Shown: positions 7,873 through 15,611 of the stretch, one piece after another
Numbering within the stretch: the stretch's first letter is position 1
Layout: each line of letters starts with the position of its first letter
Assembly: GCA_963977125.1 (NCBI GenBank)
Contig: CAXBNJ010000001.1
Location: 1 to 64,000 of the forward strand
Reading direction: 5' to 3'
Source of the DNA: UBA2705 sp963977125
GTDB taxonomy: Bacteria > Pseudomonadota > Alphaproteobacteria > Micavibrionales > Micavibrionaceae
DNA: 64,000 bases
The notes under the pieces: model-generated
Database searches by the model: none
What the model saw: only the letters and a program-made list of their open reading frames with translations
What the model was told of the DNA's origin: nothing
Translations under genes and position numbers: made by a program

Positions 7873-8406
7873 ATGTCTAGAATTGGCAAAGAACCGGTCG
7901 TAATACCGGAAGGTGTAAATGTTGAATTTTCTGGTCAGGAAATCAAAGTTAAGGGCCCTAAGGGCGAACTTAAATTTGTAGTTCATGACGAAGTATCAGC
8001 TAAACTCGAAAACAATGTAGTCGTTGTATCTCCGCGCACGGGCTCACGTTTGTCTCGCGCTTTATGGGCGACAACACGTAGTCTTGTACACAATATGTGT
8101 GTAGGCGTTAAAGACGGATACGAAAAGAAACTCGAAATCATCGGGGTTGGTTATCGTGCTGCGATTGAAGGCAAAGATGTTGTTCTTCAACTAGGCTTCT
8201 CGCATGAAGTTCGTTACGCAATACCAGCTGGTGTTGAGATTAAAGCGGAAAAGCCAACATTACTGACTGTATCAGGTATTGATAAACAGTTAGTTGGTGA
8301 AGTTGCGGCGAAAATTCGCGCTTACCGTCCACCTGAGCCTTATAAAGGCAAGGGCGTTCGTTATGAAGGCGAATATGTTGTCCGTAAAGAAGGTAAGAAG
8401 AAATAA
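7873..8406 (+). CDS. rplF: 50S ribosomal protein L6
   Basis: A 177-residue L6 with the two duplicated domains; SRIGKEPVVIPEGV marks the start and PEPYKGKGVRYEGEYV the conserved C-terminal rRNA-binding end. It lies near the sarcin-ricin loop. Normal length and position before rplR. Confidence 0.98.
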   Translation: MSRIGKEPVVIPEGVNVEFSGQEIKVKGPKGELKFVVHDEVSAKLENNVVVVSPRTGSRLSRALWATTRSLVHNMCVGVKDGYEKKLEIIGVGYRAAIEGKDVVLQLGFSHEVRYAIPAGVEIKAEKPTLLTVSGIDKQLVGEVAAKIRAYRPPEPYKGKGVRYEGEYVVRKEGKKK

Positions 8407-8460
8407 TAAGCTGACGCTCATATATCGTGAGTTTCGCATGTTAAAACAAAGGTTAGAACA

Positions 8461-8826
8461 ATGGCTATTAAAGAAACAAATCAGCAGCGTCGCGCTCGTC
8501 GTATACGCCACAAAATAAAAAAGATTAATCGCGCGGACTTGCCACGTTTGTCTGTTCACAGAAGCGGTAACCACATGTATGCGCAGCTTATCGATGACGT
8601 GCAAGGCACAACATTAGCTTCTGCATCAACATTGGATACAGAGCTAAGAACATCGCTTAAAAGCACATCAAATAAAACAGCAGCTGAAGCTGTTGGTACT
8701 TTGGTAGCTAAGCGCGCTCTTGCAGCTGGTCAAAAAGCTTGTGTTTTTGACCGTAGTGGTTTTTTGTTCCACGGACGCATTAAAGCACTGGCCGATGCGG
8801 CACGTGCTGGCGGTATGGAATTTTAA
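8461..8826 (+). CDS. rplR: 50S ribosomal protein L18
   Basis: A 121-residue L18 with RLSVHRSGNHMYAQLIDD and the FDRSGFLFHGRIKALADAAR end. It binds 5S rRNA with L5. Normal length; rpsE follows. Confidence 0.97.
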   Translation: MAIKETNQQRRARRIRHKIKKINRADLPRLSVHRSGNHMYAQLIDDVQGTTLASASTLDTELRTSLKSTSNKTAAEAVGTLVAKRALAAGQKACVFDRSGFLFHGRIKALADAARAGGMEF

Positions 8827-8851
8827 TTTAGGTTTGAAGGGATAATTAAGT

Positions 8852-9412
8852 ATGGCTCGCCCAGTAGAAAAAGATAAACAAGACAGTGAATTTAACGAAC
8901 GTCTTGTTGGCATTAATCGTGTGTCAAAAGTTGTTAAAGGTGGCCGTCGTTTCGGTTTTGCCGCTCTTATGGTTGTTGGTGATGGCAAAGGCCGCGTTGG
9001 TTTTGGTCACGGTAAAGCTAAAGAAGTGCCTGACGCTATTCGTAAAGCAACAGAGCAAGCGAAACGCAATATTGTTCGTGTTCCACTTCGTGATGGCCGT
9101 ACAATTCACCACGATATCAAAGGTCGTTACGGCGCAGGTAAAGTAATCCTTCGCGCAGCACCTTCTGGTACAGGTATTATTGCTGGTGGCCCAATGCGTG
9201 CTGTATTTGAAGCGCTTGGTGTTCAAGATGTTGTTGCAAAAGCTGTTGGCTCAAGCAACCCTTACAACATGGTTCGTGCAACGTTCGACGCTTTGGTACA
9301 TGTTCAAAGCCCACGTCAAATCGCATCACGTCGTAGCAAAAAAGTTAGCGCTATTGTGGCAAGCCGCGAATCTGGCAAACCAAGTGGCTCAGAAAACTTG
9401 GATGAAGAATAA
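8852..9412 (+). CDS. rpsE: 30S ribosomal protein S5
   Basis: A 186-residue S5. The double-stranded RNA-binding fold starts near residue 15 (ERLVGINRVSKVVKGGRRF) and the GSSNPYNMVRATFDAL segment near residue 130 is the C-terminal domain. S5 affects decoding fidelity. Its tail is slightly longer than in E. coli. It lies between rplR and rpmD. Confidence 0.98.
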   Translation: MARPVEKDKQDSEFNERLVGINRVSKVVKGGRRFGFAALMVVGDGKGRVGFGHGKAKEVPDAIRKATEQAKRNIVRVPLRDGRTIHHDIKGRYGAGKVILRAAPSGTGIIAGGPMRAVFEALGVQDVVAKAVGSSNPYNMVRATFDALVHVQSPRQIASRRSKKVSAIVASRESGKPSGSENLDEE

Positions 9413-9449
9413 ACTGGCTTTTATAGCTTAGTATTTAAGGATGAATAAG

Positions 9450-9800
9450 ATGGCTGAAGATAAAGAAAAAAAAGCGCCGGCTAAAAAGCCAGCAGCAAAG
9501 AAAACAGTAGCAAAGAAGGCTGCTGCACCAAAAGCAACGGCTGGTAAAGCCACTGCGAAAAAAGCTGTAGCGTCGAAAAAGACGGCACCGAAGCAAAATG
9601 CAAAAAAAGCTTCTGGTAATACAATTACAGTTACCCAAACAGGTAGCGCAATTGGTCGCCAAGGATATCAACGTAAGACTTTAATCGGTCTTGGCCTTAA
9701 TAAATTGCACCGCACACGTACTTTGGAAGATACGCCATCAGTACGCGGCATGATTAATAAGGTTGCCCACCTAGTTAAAGTTGAGGAAAGTGCCGCCTAA
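9450..9800 (+). CDS. rpmD: 50S ribosomal protein L30 with a Lys/Ala-rich N-terminal extension
   Basis: The C-terminal ~60 residues are a normal L30 (ITVTQTGSAIGRQGYQRKTL, then LGLNKLHRTRTLEDTP). Bacterial L30 is usually about 60 residues. Here ~55 extra N-terminal residues form a K/A-rich run (KAPAKKPAAKK and similar). I chose ATG 9450 over in-frame ATG 9441 because the AAGG at 9437-9440 abuts 9441 but is well spaced from 9450. The tail resembles those of S17 and TopA in this window. Confidence 0.93.
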   Translation: MAEDKEKKAPAKKPAAKKTVAKKAAAPKATAGKATAKKAVASKKTAPKQNAKKASGNTITVTQTGSAIGRQGYQRKTLIGLGLNKLHRTRTLEDTPSVRGMINKVAHLVKVEESAA

Positions 9801-9837
9801 CTGTTAGGCCGCATTTATAAAGATAAGGAATAGAATT

Positions 9838-10344
9838 ATGAAATTAAATGAATTACAGCCACAAAAAGGTTCTGTTAAAGACCGTATGCGTGTTGGCCGT
9901 GGCATTGGTTCCGGTAAAGGTAAGACTTCCGGCCGTGGTGTTAAAGGTCAGAAAGCGCGCTCAGGCTCGTCTATTAACGGTTTTGAAGGTGGTCAAATGC
10001 CCCTTTACAAACGTTTGCCAAAACGTGGTTTCACAAATATCTTCGCACAAAGCTTCTCGACTACAAATCTTGGTCGTATTCAAAAAGCGATTGATGAGAA
10101 GAAACTTGATGCGAAAAAAGAAATTAACGAAGCTGTTTTGATTGAAGCGGGTCTTATCCGTCGTAAAACTGATGGCGTTCGTGTTTTGGGTAATGGCGAA
10201 TTGACAAGCAAAGTGACTTTGAAAGTCTCTGGCGCTTCTAAAACAGCTATCGCAGCTGTTGAAAAAGCGGGCGGCAAAGTAGAAGTACTTAAGCATGAGC
10301 CTGCTCCAATCGTAAATAATAAGAAGCCTAAAGTTAGCGCTTAA
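9838..10344 (+). CDS. rplO: 50S ribosomal protein L15
   Basis: A 168-residue L15 with the Gly/Lys/Arg-rich N-terminal arm (RVGRGIGSGKGKTSGRGVKG) and the GFEGGQMPLYKRLPKRGF segment. It is a late assembly protein of the 50S subunit. In most bacteria secY follows directly. Here a strong terminator and two unrelated genes come between. Confidence 0.97.
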   Translation: MKLNELQPQKGSVKDRMRVGRGIGSGKGKTSGRGVKGQKARSGSSINGFEGGQMPLYKRLPKRGFTNIFAQSFSTTNLGRIQKAIDEKKLDAKKEINEAVLIEAGLIRRKTDGVRVLGNGELTSKVTLKVSGASKTAIAAVEKAGGKVEVLKHEPAPIVNNKKPKVSA

Positions 10345-10370
10345 TAGACGATTGACGTTAAGAGATTTAT

Positions 10371-10404
10371 AAAAAGCCAGCATTGAAAATATGCTGGCTT
10401 TTTT
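10371..10404 (+). terminator. Rho-independent terminator after rplO
   Basis: A perfect stem AAAAAGCCAGCAT (10371-10383) pairs with ATGCTGGCTTTTT, with a 7-base loop, and ends in a run of six T (10399-10404). It closes the S10-spc transcription unit before secY. Confidence 0.93.
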
Positions 10405-10467
10405 GTGCTTTGTTGATAATTGTAATTTTCCCAGTATTGGCACTAGACGTTACGGTAAACCCATGTT

Positions 10468-11526
10468 ATGTTTATGTTAATCAAAAAAATATATAAACAG
10501 TTAGTCGATGGGGAAGTCATGCCAATACCACAAGGTCGTTTACGTATCCTGTTTAGTGTACGCACAATATTTAATCTCGAAGAGGCTCATAAGCTTTTTC
10601 TTGAGAGCCCCGAGAATCCAACTAAATATATTGAATATATGCGGGATACTGAAAAGGATCCTCTTGAAGCGGGTCCGCTTATGCGCCTTTATCAGGCTTG
10701 CGAGCGTATAAACCACATGGAAGACAAGCTTGGCTACTTGCCTTTTAATATGGGGATGTGCAGCAAGGATGATTTCGACACACAGCGCCGCATTTTTAAT
10801 AGCATTGGTAATCATGATATTCACGATGCGCGTTTTTTAGCGCAGCCACATGCCGGCGCAGGCTATAGCCGCGATTGGATCCGTCATTATTTTAATAATC
10901 AAGCTCAGCCCAGTATCTTTTTCACCTGTAATGACCAGGACGCGCAAATGGCGGTCGATGATGGCCTTGCAGCTTCACGCATAATAATTCCTGAGGATGC
11001 CTCTTATGCGCCGCTCAAAAAATCAGAAGATTTTAGTTGGTGGTTCGATTTGGACGCTGTCGCTTGGGGTAGTAGTGCGGAGTTGATCTATAAGAAAAAA
11101 GGCTTAAATGCGTTTTTTGATGCGGAATGGAAAAATCGCGATAAAATTATTGAGCCGGGGCCTTTTACATCTCCTTTGACCGCTATGGCGCAAATTAACC
11201 GTGATTTAGAAAATCTGGGTATCGAGTCTCCCTTAAAGTTACATTTTTGTACCGCGCGCGGTGGTCGCGCTATGATGCGTGCATCTAATTCAATGCAGCA
11301 TTATGGTCACCATTATGATCATGGGCATTTTATGGCTGGTGAAAGCAAATCTGATTTATTTGATCTGATTCGCGCTGAAGGTCAGGCGGATTTGTTTATG
11401 GATGACCAAATCGCCCATATGGAGCCTTTGCTCGTCGATGGTCACACGGCATGTGGCCACGTGCCTTATGCTAAAGACAGCGCTATGGGGCGTTACCTTA
11501 AAAAACAGCCCGCGGCACCAAAATAA
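10468..11526 (+). CDS. Putative cytosolic 5'-nucleotidase, NT5C1 (cN-I) type
   Basis: A 352-residue protein whose segments match, in order, the NT5C1-type 5'-nucleotidase family (HAD fold) that dephosphorylates nucleoside monophosphates. These are LRILFSVRTIFNLEEAHKLF, FNSIGNHDIHDARF, the WWFDLDAVAW motif near residue 193 (family form FDGDAVLF), EPGPFTSPL, HFCTARGG and DLFMDDQ. There is no signal peptide, so it is probably cytoplasmic. The start is uncertain: ATG 10468 has no clear Shine-Dalgarno, while ATG 10519 follows a GGGGAAG and would still keep the whole domain. It sits, oddly, between rplO and secY after the terminator. The assignment is from remembered family motifs. Confidence 0.72.
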   Translation: MFMLIKKIYKQLVDGEVMPIPQGRLRILFSVRTIFNLEEAHKLFLESPENPTKYIEYMRDTEKDPLEAGPLMRLYQACERINHMEDKLGYLPFNMGMCSKDDFDTQRRIFNSIGNHDIHDARFLAQPHAGAGYSRDWIRHYFNNQAQPSIFFTCNDQDAQMAVDDGLAASRIIIPEDASYAPLKKSEDFSWWFDLDAVAWGSSAELIYKKKGLNAFFDAEWKNRDKIIEPGPFTSPLTAMAQINRDLENLGIESPLKLHFCTARGGRAMMRASNSMQHYGHHYDHGHFMAGESKSDLFDLIRAEGQADLFMDDQIAHMEPLLVDGHTACGHVPYAKDSAMGRYLKKQPAAPK

Positions 11527-11597
11527 TCTTTTATCTTAATTTAATGTTTAAGTTTAGGCTTTATCCTTTATCCTTTTAGAAGATAAAAGGGTAAGAT

Positions 11598-12308
11598 TTG
11601 CGTATGGCTTATAATCATTCAATATTCATGAAATATATTTCTATCTGTTTTACGGTTTGTATAATGCTGTTTGTTGGGGGTGTGTCTGCCGCGCAAGCCG
11701 CTTGCCGTTATCAGCCGGTCAATGTGCGCGTTAAGCAAATCACAAGGCCTGTAACCCTTGATAGGAGCTTCTCGGCGCAAGCTCTGACGGCGACGACCGG
11801 CTCGCCCGTAGGCGCGGGCTCGATTGTTCTCGGGCATGGCGGCGGTACAATGCAAATTAGTGGTGGTCTCGAGTCTTACGTGAAGGGTAATGCGCGTGAT
11901 GGTTATTGTCTTAAGGTTAAGTCGGTCGATATAGAAATAGAAATTCTACCAAAAATTAAACTGGCGAATCATTTACGCCCTAATACATGTGAATATAATG
12001 CGGTCTATCAACACGAGCAATTCCATGTCGCTGTATTGGGACAAACAATGCAGGTCGCCGCGCAGCAAATGCCCTCTATTGTTAACGCACATTTACAGCA
12101 ATTGCATAGCAATCTGAGTAATGGCGGGGGGGATCCGCAATATATGAATGCGCGTCTTCAGGCTGAGTTTTCGCGTACCTTATCGACGATAAACAACCAA
12201 ATGAGCGCACATATGAATGGTGAGCAAAATAAAATTGATAACCCAACAGAATATGCGCGCGTCCAGAATAGCTGCGCTTTTGAGAGCGAAACACGCACTT
12301 TGAGGTAA
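11598..12308 (+). CDS. Exported HExxH protein, possible zinc metalloprotease
   Basis: A 236-residue protein with an N-terminal signal peptide (hydrophobic stretch at about residues 13-36, cleavage near AQA-ACRY). An HEQFH motif near residue 139 fits a zinc-binding HExxH site. The pattern is reminiscent of DUF922-type predicted secreted Zn-proteases, but I am not sure of the family. Longest start is TTG 11598, six bases after AAAAGGG; ATG 11604 and ATG 11628 are alternatives. A weak hairpin (11572-11590) overlaps that ribosome-binding site. It lies between the nucleotidase and secY. Confidence 0.6.
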   Translation: MRMAYNHSIFMKYISICFTVCIMLFVGGVSAAQAACRYQPVNVRVKQITRPVTLDRSFSAQALTATTGSPVGAGSIVLGHGGGTMQISGGLESYVKGNARDGYCLKVKSVDIEIEILPKIKLANHLRPNTCEYNAVYQHEQFHVAVLGQTMQVAAQQMPSIVNAHLQQLHSNLSNGGGDPQYMNARLQAEFSRTLSTINNQMSAHMNGEQNKIDNPTEYARVQNSCAFESETRTLR

Positions 12309-12427
12309 CGCTATACGAAAACAGTGTATATAATTCCTAAATTAGCACAAAGATAACCTTGCGTAATTGACCAGAATTTGCTTTATAGTTCCTCATATAA
12401 ATTTATTTTAGTGTAAGGATTACTATA

Positions 12428-13768
12428 ATGGTATCAGCTGTCGAACAGTTGGCAAAAAACGCAAATTGGGGTTCACTGGCTAAGGCGAGTGAGCTTAAGA
12501 AAAGAATTCTATTCGTTCTTGGTGCGTTGTTAGTCTATCGTCTTGGTTCTTTTATCCCTGTTCCTGGCATTGATCCACAAATCTGGACTGAAATTTTCGC
12601 CCAAAAGGGTGAAGGTATCGTCGCGATGTTCAATTTATTCTCTGGTGGTGCGTTAGAGCGTATGACCATATTTGCGCTTAATATCATGCCTTATATTTCG
12701 GCATCGATTATTATGCAGCTGGCGGCCGCTATGGTGCCTAAGCTTGAGAAGATGAAAAAAGAAGGCGAATCTGGCCGTGTTAAAATTAATCAATACACAC
12801 GTTATTTGACGGTGTTATTGGCAACGGTTCAGGCTTATGGCTTGGCTGTTGGTCTTGAATCTATGCAGGGTGCATCAGGTAGCGCCGTGATTGATCCGGG
12901 CATGTTCTTCCGTATGTCGACTGTTGTGACTATTGTTGGCGGTACAGTGTTCTTAATGTGGCTTGGTGAGCAAATCACACAGCGCGGCATTGGTAATGGT
13001 ATTTCTTTAATTATCTTCGCGGGTATCGTTGCAGGTTTACCTTCGGCGCTGGCCTTTGTGCTTGAACAAGGCCGCCTTGGTACGTTTAGCCCTGTTTTGC
13101 TTATCGGTTTGGCTGTGATGGTTGTGGCTGTAATTGCATTCATCGTCTTTATGGAGCGCGCACAGCGTCGCGTTATCGTTCAATATCCTAAGCGTCAGGG
13201 CAGCGCTATGGCTGGCGGCGAAAAAAACCATATTCCTTTGAAGTTAAATACAGCGGGCGTTATTCCGCCGATCTTTGCTTCGTCTTTATTGTTGCTTCCG
13301 CTAACCATTCTTGGTTTTTCTGGTGCTGACGGTAATGAATGGACCGCGTCTATTGCGCGTTTCTTACAACATGGTGAGCCTCTTTACATGTTGTCTTACG
13401 GTCTGTTGATTGCTTTTTTCTGTTTCTTCTATACGGCGATTGTATTTAACCCTGAAGAAAATGCTGATATGTTGCGCAAATATGGCGGCTTTATACCGGG
13501 GATACGTCCAGGTAAGAGCACGGCTGATTACCTCGATTTTGTTCTGACTCGTATTACATCTATTGGTGCGCTCTATCTTGTTTTGATATGTTTGCTGCCT
13601 GAATTTTTGATGGCGCAATATAGTGTGCCGTTTTACCTCGGTGGAACGAGTCTGTTGATTGTTGTGAGCGTGACCATGGATACCGTGGCGCAAGTGCACT
13701 CGCATATGATTGCGCATCAATATGAAGGTTTGATGAAGAAGGCTAAGCTCGGGGGGCGTAAAAGATGA
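12428..13768 (+). CDS. secY: Preprotein translocase subunit SecY
   Basis: A 446-residue polytopic membrane protein with about ten transmembrane helices, forming the SecYEG channel. Diagnostic segments are YRLGSFIPVPGID near residue 36, LNIMPYISASIIMQL, the GEQITQRGIGNGISLIIF segment and FNPEENADMLRKYGGFIPG. The ATG follows GTAAGGATTACTATA. Its stop overlaps the adk start (ATGA), implying coupling. In the usual spc operon it directly follows rplO. Confidence 0.98.
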   Translation: MVSAVEQLAKNANWGSLAKASELKKRILFVLGALLVYRLGSFIPVPGIDPQIWTEIFAQKGEGIVAMFNLFSGGALERMTIFALNIMPYISASIIMQLAAAMVPKLEKMKKEGESGRVKINQYTRYLTVLLATVQAYGLAVGLESMQGASGSAVIDPGMFFRMSTVVTIVGGTVFLMWLGEQITQRGIGNGISLIIFAGIVAGLPSALAFVLEQGRLGTFSPVLLIGLAVMVVAVIAFIVFMERAQRRVIVQYPKRQGSAMAGGEKNHIPLKLNTAGVIPPIFASSLLLLPLTILGFSGADGNEWTASIARFLQHGEPLYMLSYGLLIAFFCFFYTAIVFNPEENADMLRKYGGFIPGIRPGKSTADYLDFVLTRITSIGALYLVLICLLPEFLMAQYSVPFYLGGTSLLIVVSVTMDTVAQVHSHMIAHQYEGLMKKAKLGGRKR

Positions 13769-14328
13769 ATGTAATATTTTTCGGCCCGCCAGCGGCAGGT
13801 AAAGGAACGCAGGCAAAGATACTGCAGGAGAAATATGGTCTGCAGCAGCTCTCTACAGGGGATATGCTCCGTGAGGAAATCACGAACGAAACAGATCTTG
13901 GCTTGAAGATGAAGGCTTTTATGGATGAGGGGCAGCTTGTGCCTGATAGCGTTGTCATTGAAATGATCGCAGGCCGTATTGATTCTCCAGATTGCGCCAA
14001 AGGGTCTATTTTTGATGGTTTTCCGCGTACGCAAGCGCAGGCGAAAGCTTTAGATGAGATGCTTGAGACTCGTGGGATTAAAATTGACCATGTTGTTGAG
14101 CTGGTTGTTGATTTTGATGCGCTTAGTGCGCGCGTTGAAAAGCGAGCCCAAGAAGAGGGGCGCAGCGATGATACGGTTAAGACGTTTAAGAAGCGTCTTG
14201 ATCAATATAAATCTTACTCAAAAGAAGTCCTGCCTTATTATGCCGTTAAGGGGTTAACAAAGCCTGTTGATGGGATGGCTTCTATTGAGAGCGTAACGGC
14301 CCAGATATTGGATATCGTTAAAGTCTAG
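13765..14328 (+). CDS. adk: Adenylate kinase (short-LID form)
   Basis: A 187-residue adenylate kinase interconverting ATP+AMP and 2 ADP in the cytoplasm. The P-loop is GPPAAGKGTQ (residues 7-16), and LSTGDMLR and IFDGFPRTQAQA follow. E. coli Adk is 214 residues; this one lacks the long LID insert and has a short segment around residues 130-145, as in many alphaproteobacteria. The ATG overlaps the secY stop by 4 bases. Confidence 0.97.
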   Translation: MNVIFFGPPAAGKGTQAKILQEKYGLQQLSTGDMLREEITNETDLGLKMKAFMDEGQLVPDSVVIEMIAGRIDSPDCAKGSIFDGFPRTQAQAKALDEMLETRGIKIDHVVELVVDFDALSARVEKRAQEEGRSDDTVKTFKKRLDQYKSYSKEVLPYYAVKGLTKPVDGMASIESVTAQILDIVKV

Positions 14329-14359
14329 ACGCGTTGACGGCTTACGCCATTTAACGCGA
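14329..14359 (+). other. Imperfect hairpin just after adk
   Basis: CGCGTT (14330-14335) and AACGCG (14353-14358) flank an inner GGC-TTAC-GCC stem. There is no T-run directly after it, so it is a weak terminator candidate or an mRNA 3' stabiliser. A T-rich stretch follows only about 70 bases later. The rest of the 358-base gap holds the rpsM promoter and a long leader, with no gene. Confidence 0.35.
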
Positions 14360-14451
14360 CATTCGCCCTTAATCAGAGGGCTTATAGAGCCGCTAAGACA
14401 CTGCTTTTAGTGCAGCTTTAAAATTTTATTTTTTTTTATGACGTTTTTCTA

Positions 14452-14479
14452 TTGACGCGGCGTTTAAACTTCTTATAAT
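14452..14479 (+). promoter_or_regulatory. Sigma-70 promoter for rpsM-rpsK
   Basis: A near-consensus pair: -35 TTGACG (14452-14457), 16-base spacer, -10 TATAAT (14474-14479). The implied transcript has a leader of about 200 bases before rpsM. It would uncouple the alpha-operon genes from secY-adk. Confidence 0.8.
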
Positions 14480-14686
14480 GCCGACGACTTTAGTGCGCAT
14501 TGTTTTTGCGCATATTGTCGCGTGCTAGTGATGGTTTAGATGTAGTCTACCCCTTATATAGCGCGGGATATATCGCTAGTAATGGCATTAAAGTTTTGGT
14601 TTACAAACCGGCGGCGCAGCTAAATTTATTATGCAGCTTTTACGGTTTGGATAGAAATGACTTAAAAATCTAGAAAAGGAAATGAC

Positions 14687-15058
14687 ATGGCTCGTATTGC
14701 CGGTGTTAACGTACCAGATAATAAGCGTATTATAATCGCGCTCACTTATATTCACGGTATTGGTCGTACCAAAGCGCTCGAAATCGCAGATATTTGCGGT
14801 TTGGATCACGCACGTCGTATGAAAGATCTTACAGAAGACGAATTGAATCAGATCCGTAAAGAAATCGATACTGACAAGTATAAGATTGAAGGTGATCTTC
14901 GTCGTGAAGTGTCTATGAACATTAAGCGTCTTATGGACATGGGTTGCCTACGTGGCCTACGTCACCGTAAGCACCTACCTGTTCGTGGCCAACGTACCAA
15001 GACTAATGCGCGTACGCGTAAAGGTCCTGCACGTGCAATCGCTGGTAAGAAAAAATAA
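14687..15058 (+). CDS. rpsM: 30S ribosomal protein S13
   Basis: A 123-residue S13 with ARIAGVNVPDNKRIIIALTY, the IHGIGRTKA helix-hairpin segment and the basic RGLRHRKHLPVRGQRTKTNA end. It bridges 30S and 50S and contacts tRNA. A clear AAAGGAAATGAC precedes the ATG. First gene downstream of the strong promoter at 14452. Confidence 0.98.
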   Translation: MARIAGVNVPDNKRIIIALTYIHGIGRTKALEIADICGLDHARRMKDLTEDELNQIRKEIDTDKYKIEGDLRREVSMNIKRLMDMGCLRGLRHRKHLPVRGQRTKTNARTRKGPARAIAGKKK

Positions 15059-15111
15059 GTCCGTAATGGAATTTCATAAGATTAATTTAAAAGGGTAAGT
15101 GGAGCGTTAAA

Positions 15112-15501
15112 ATGGCTAAACCACAACGTAAAGGCAAAAAGTCTGTCAAAAAGAATATTGTAGCTGGAGTTGCTCACGTTAACTCAACATACAATAACAC
15201 GATGATTACAATCACGGATGCGCAAGGTAATGCTGTATCTTGGTCTTCTGCTGGTGCACAGGGCTTTAAAGGTTCTCGTAAATCAACCCCGTTTGCGGCG
15301 CAAATGGCGGCGGAAGCAGCTGGTCAAGCAGCACAAGAGCACGGCATGAAAGAACTTGATGTTCAGGTTAAGGGGCCTGGGTCGGGTCGTGAATCAGCAT
15401 TGCGTGCGCTTGCAACAATCGGATTTACAATTAAATCTATTAAAGATATTACGCCTGTGCCACATAATGGCTGTCGTCCTAAGAAAAGACGTCGCGTTTA
15501 A
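15112..15501 (+). CDS. rpsK: 30S ribosomal protein S11
   Basis: A 129-residue S11 with HVNSTYNNTMITITDAQGN, the SSAGAQGFKGSRKSTPFAAQ segment and the VKGPGSGRESALRAL and PVPHNGCRPKKRRRV ends. It lies on the 30S platform. It is followed by a strong terminator rather than running straight into rpoA. Confidence 0.98.
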   Translation: MAKPQRKGKKSVKKNIVAGVAHVNSTYNNTMITITDAQGNAVSWSSAGAQGFKGSRKSTPFAAQMAAEAAGQAAQEHGMKELDVQVKGPGSGRESALRALATIGFTIKSIKDITPVPHNGCRPKKRRRV

Positions 15502-15507
15502 TGTTTA

Positions 15508-15553
15508 TTTGGCAGTCTTTGCGCTTCGGCCAAGACTGCCAAAGATTTTTTTT
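15508..15553 (+). terminator. Rho-independent terminator between rpsK and rpoA
   Basis: GGCAGTCTT (15511-15519) pairs with AAGACTGCC (15532-15540), with flanking TTT/AAA extending the stem, and eight T follow (15546-15553). It probably attenuates read-through so that RNA polymerase alpha is made at a lower level than S13/S11. Confidence 0.9.
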
Positions 15554-15611
15554 GAGTGAGAAATAGTAATAAGTGGTCATATTGGCCGCTTAAATAGGAA
15601 AGGGAAGAGCC

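Noticed and set aside
9441..9449. ATG 9441 as the rpmD start
   Set aside because: The AAGG motif touches this ATG, while ATG 9450 has normal spacing.
12367..12389. TTGACC and TATAGT as a secY promoter
   Set aside because: The spacer is only 11 bases; other pairings in this gap are also poor, so no promoter is called.
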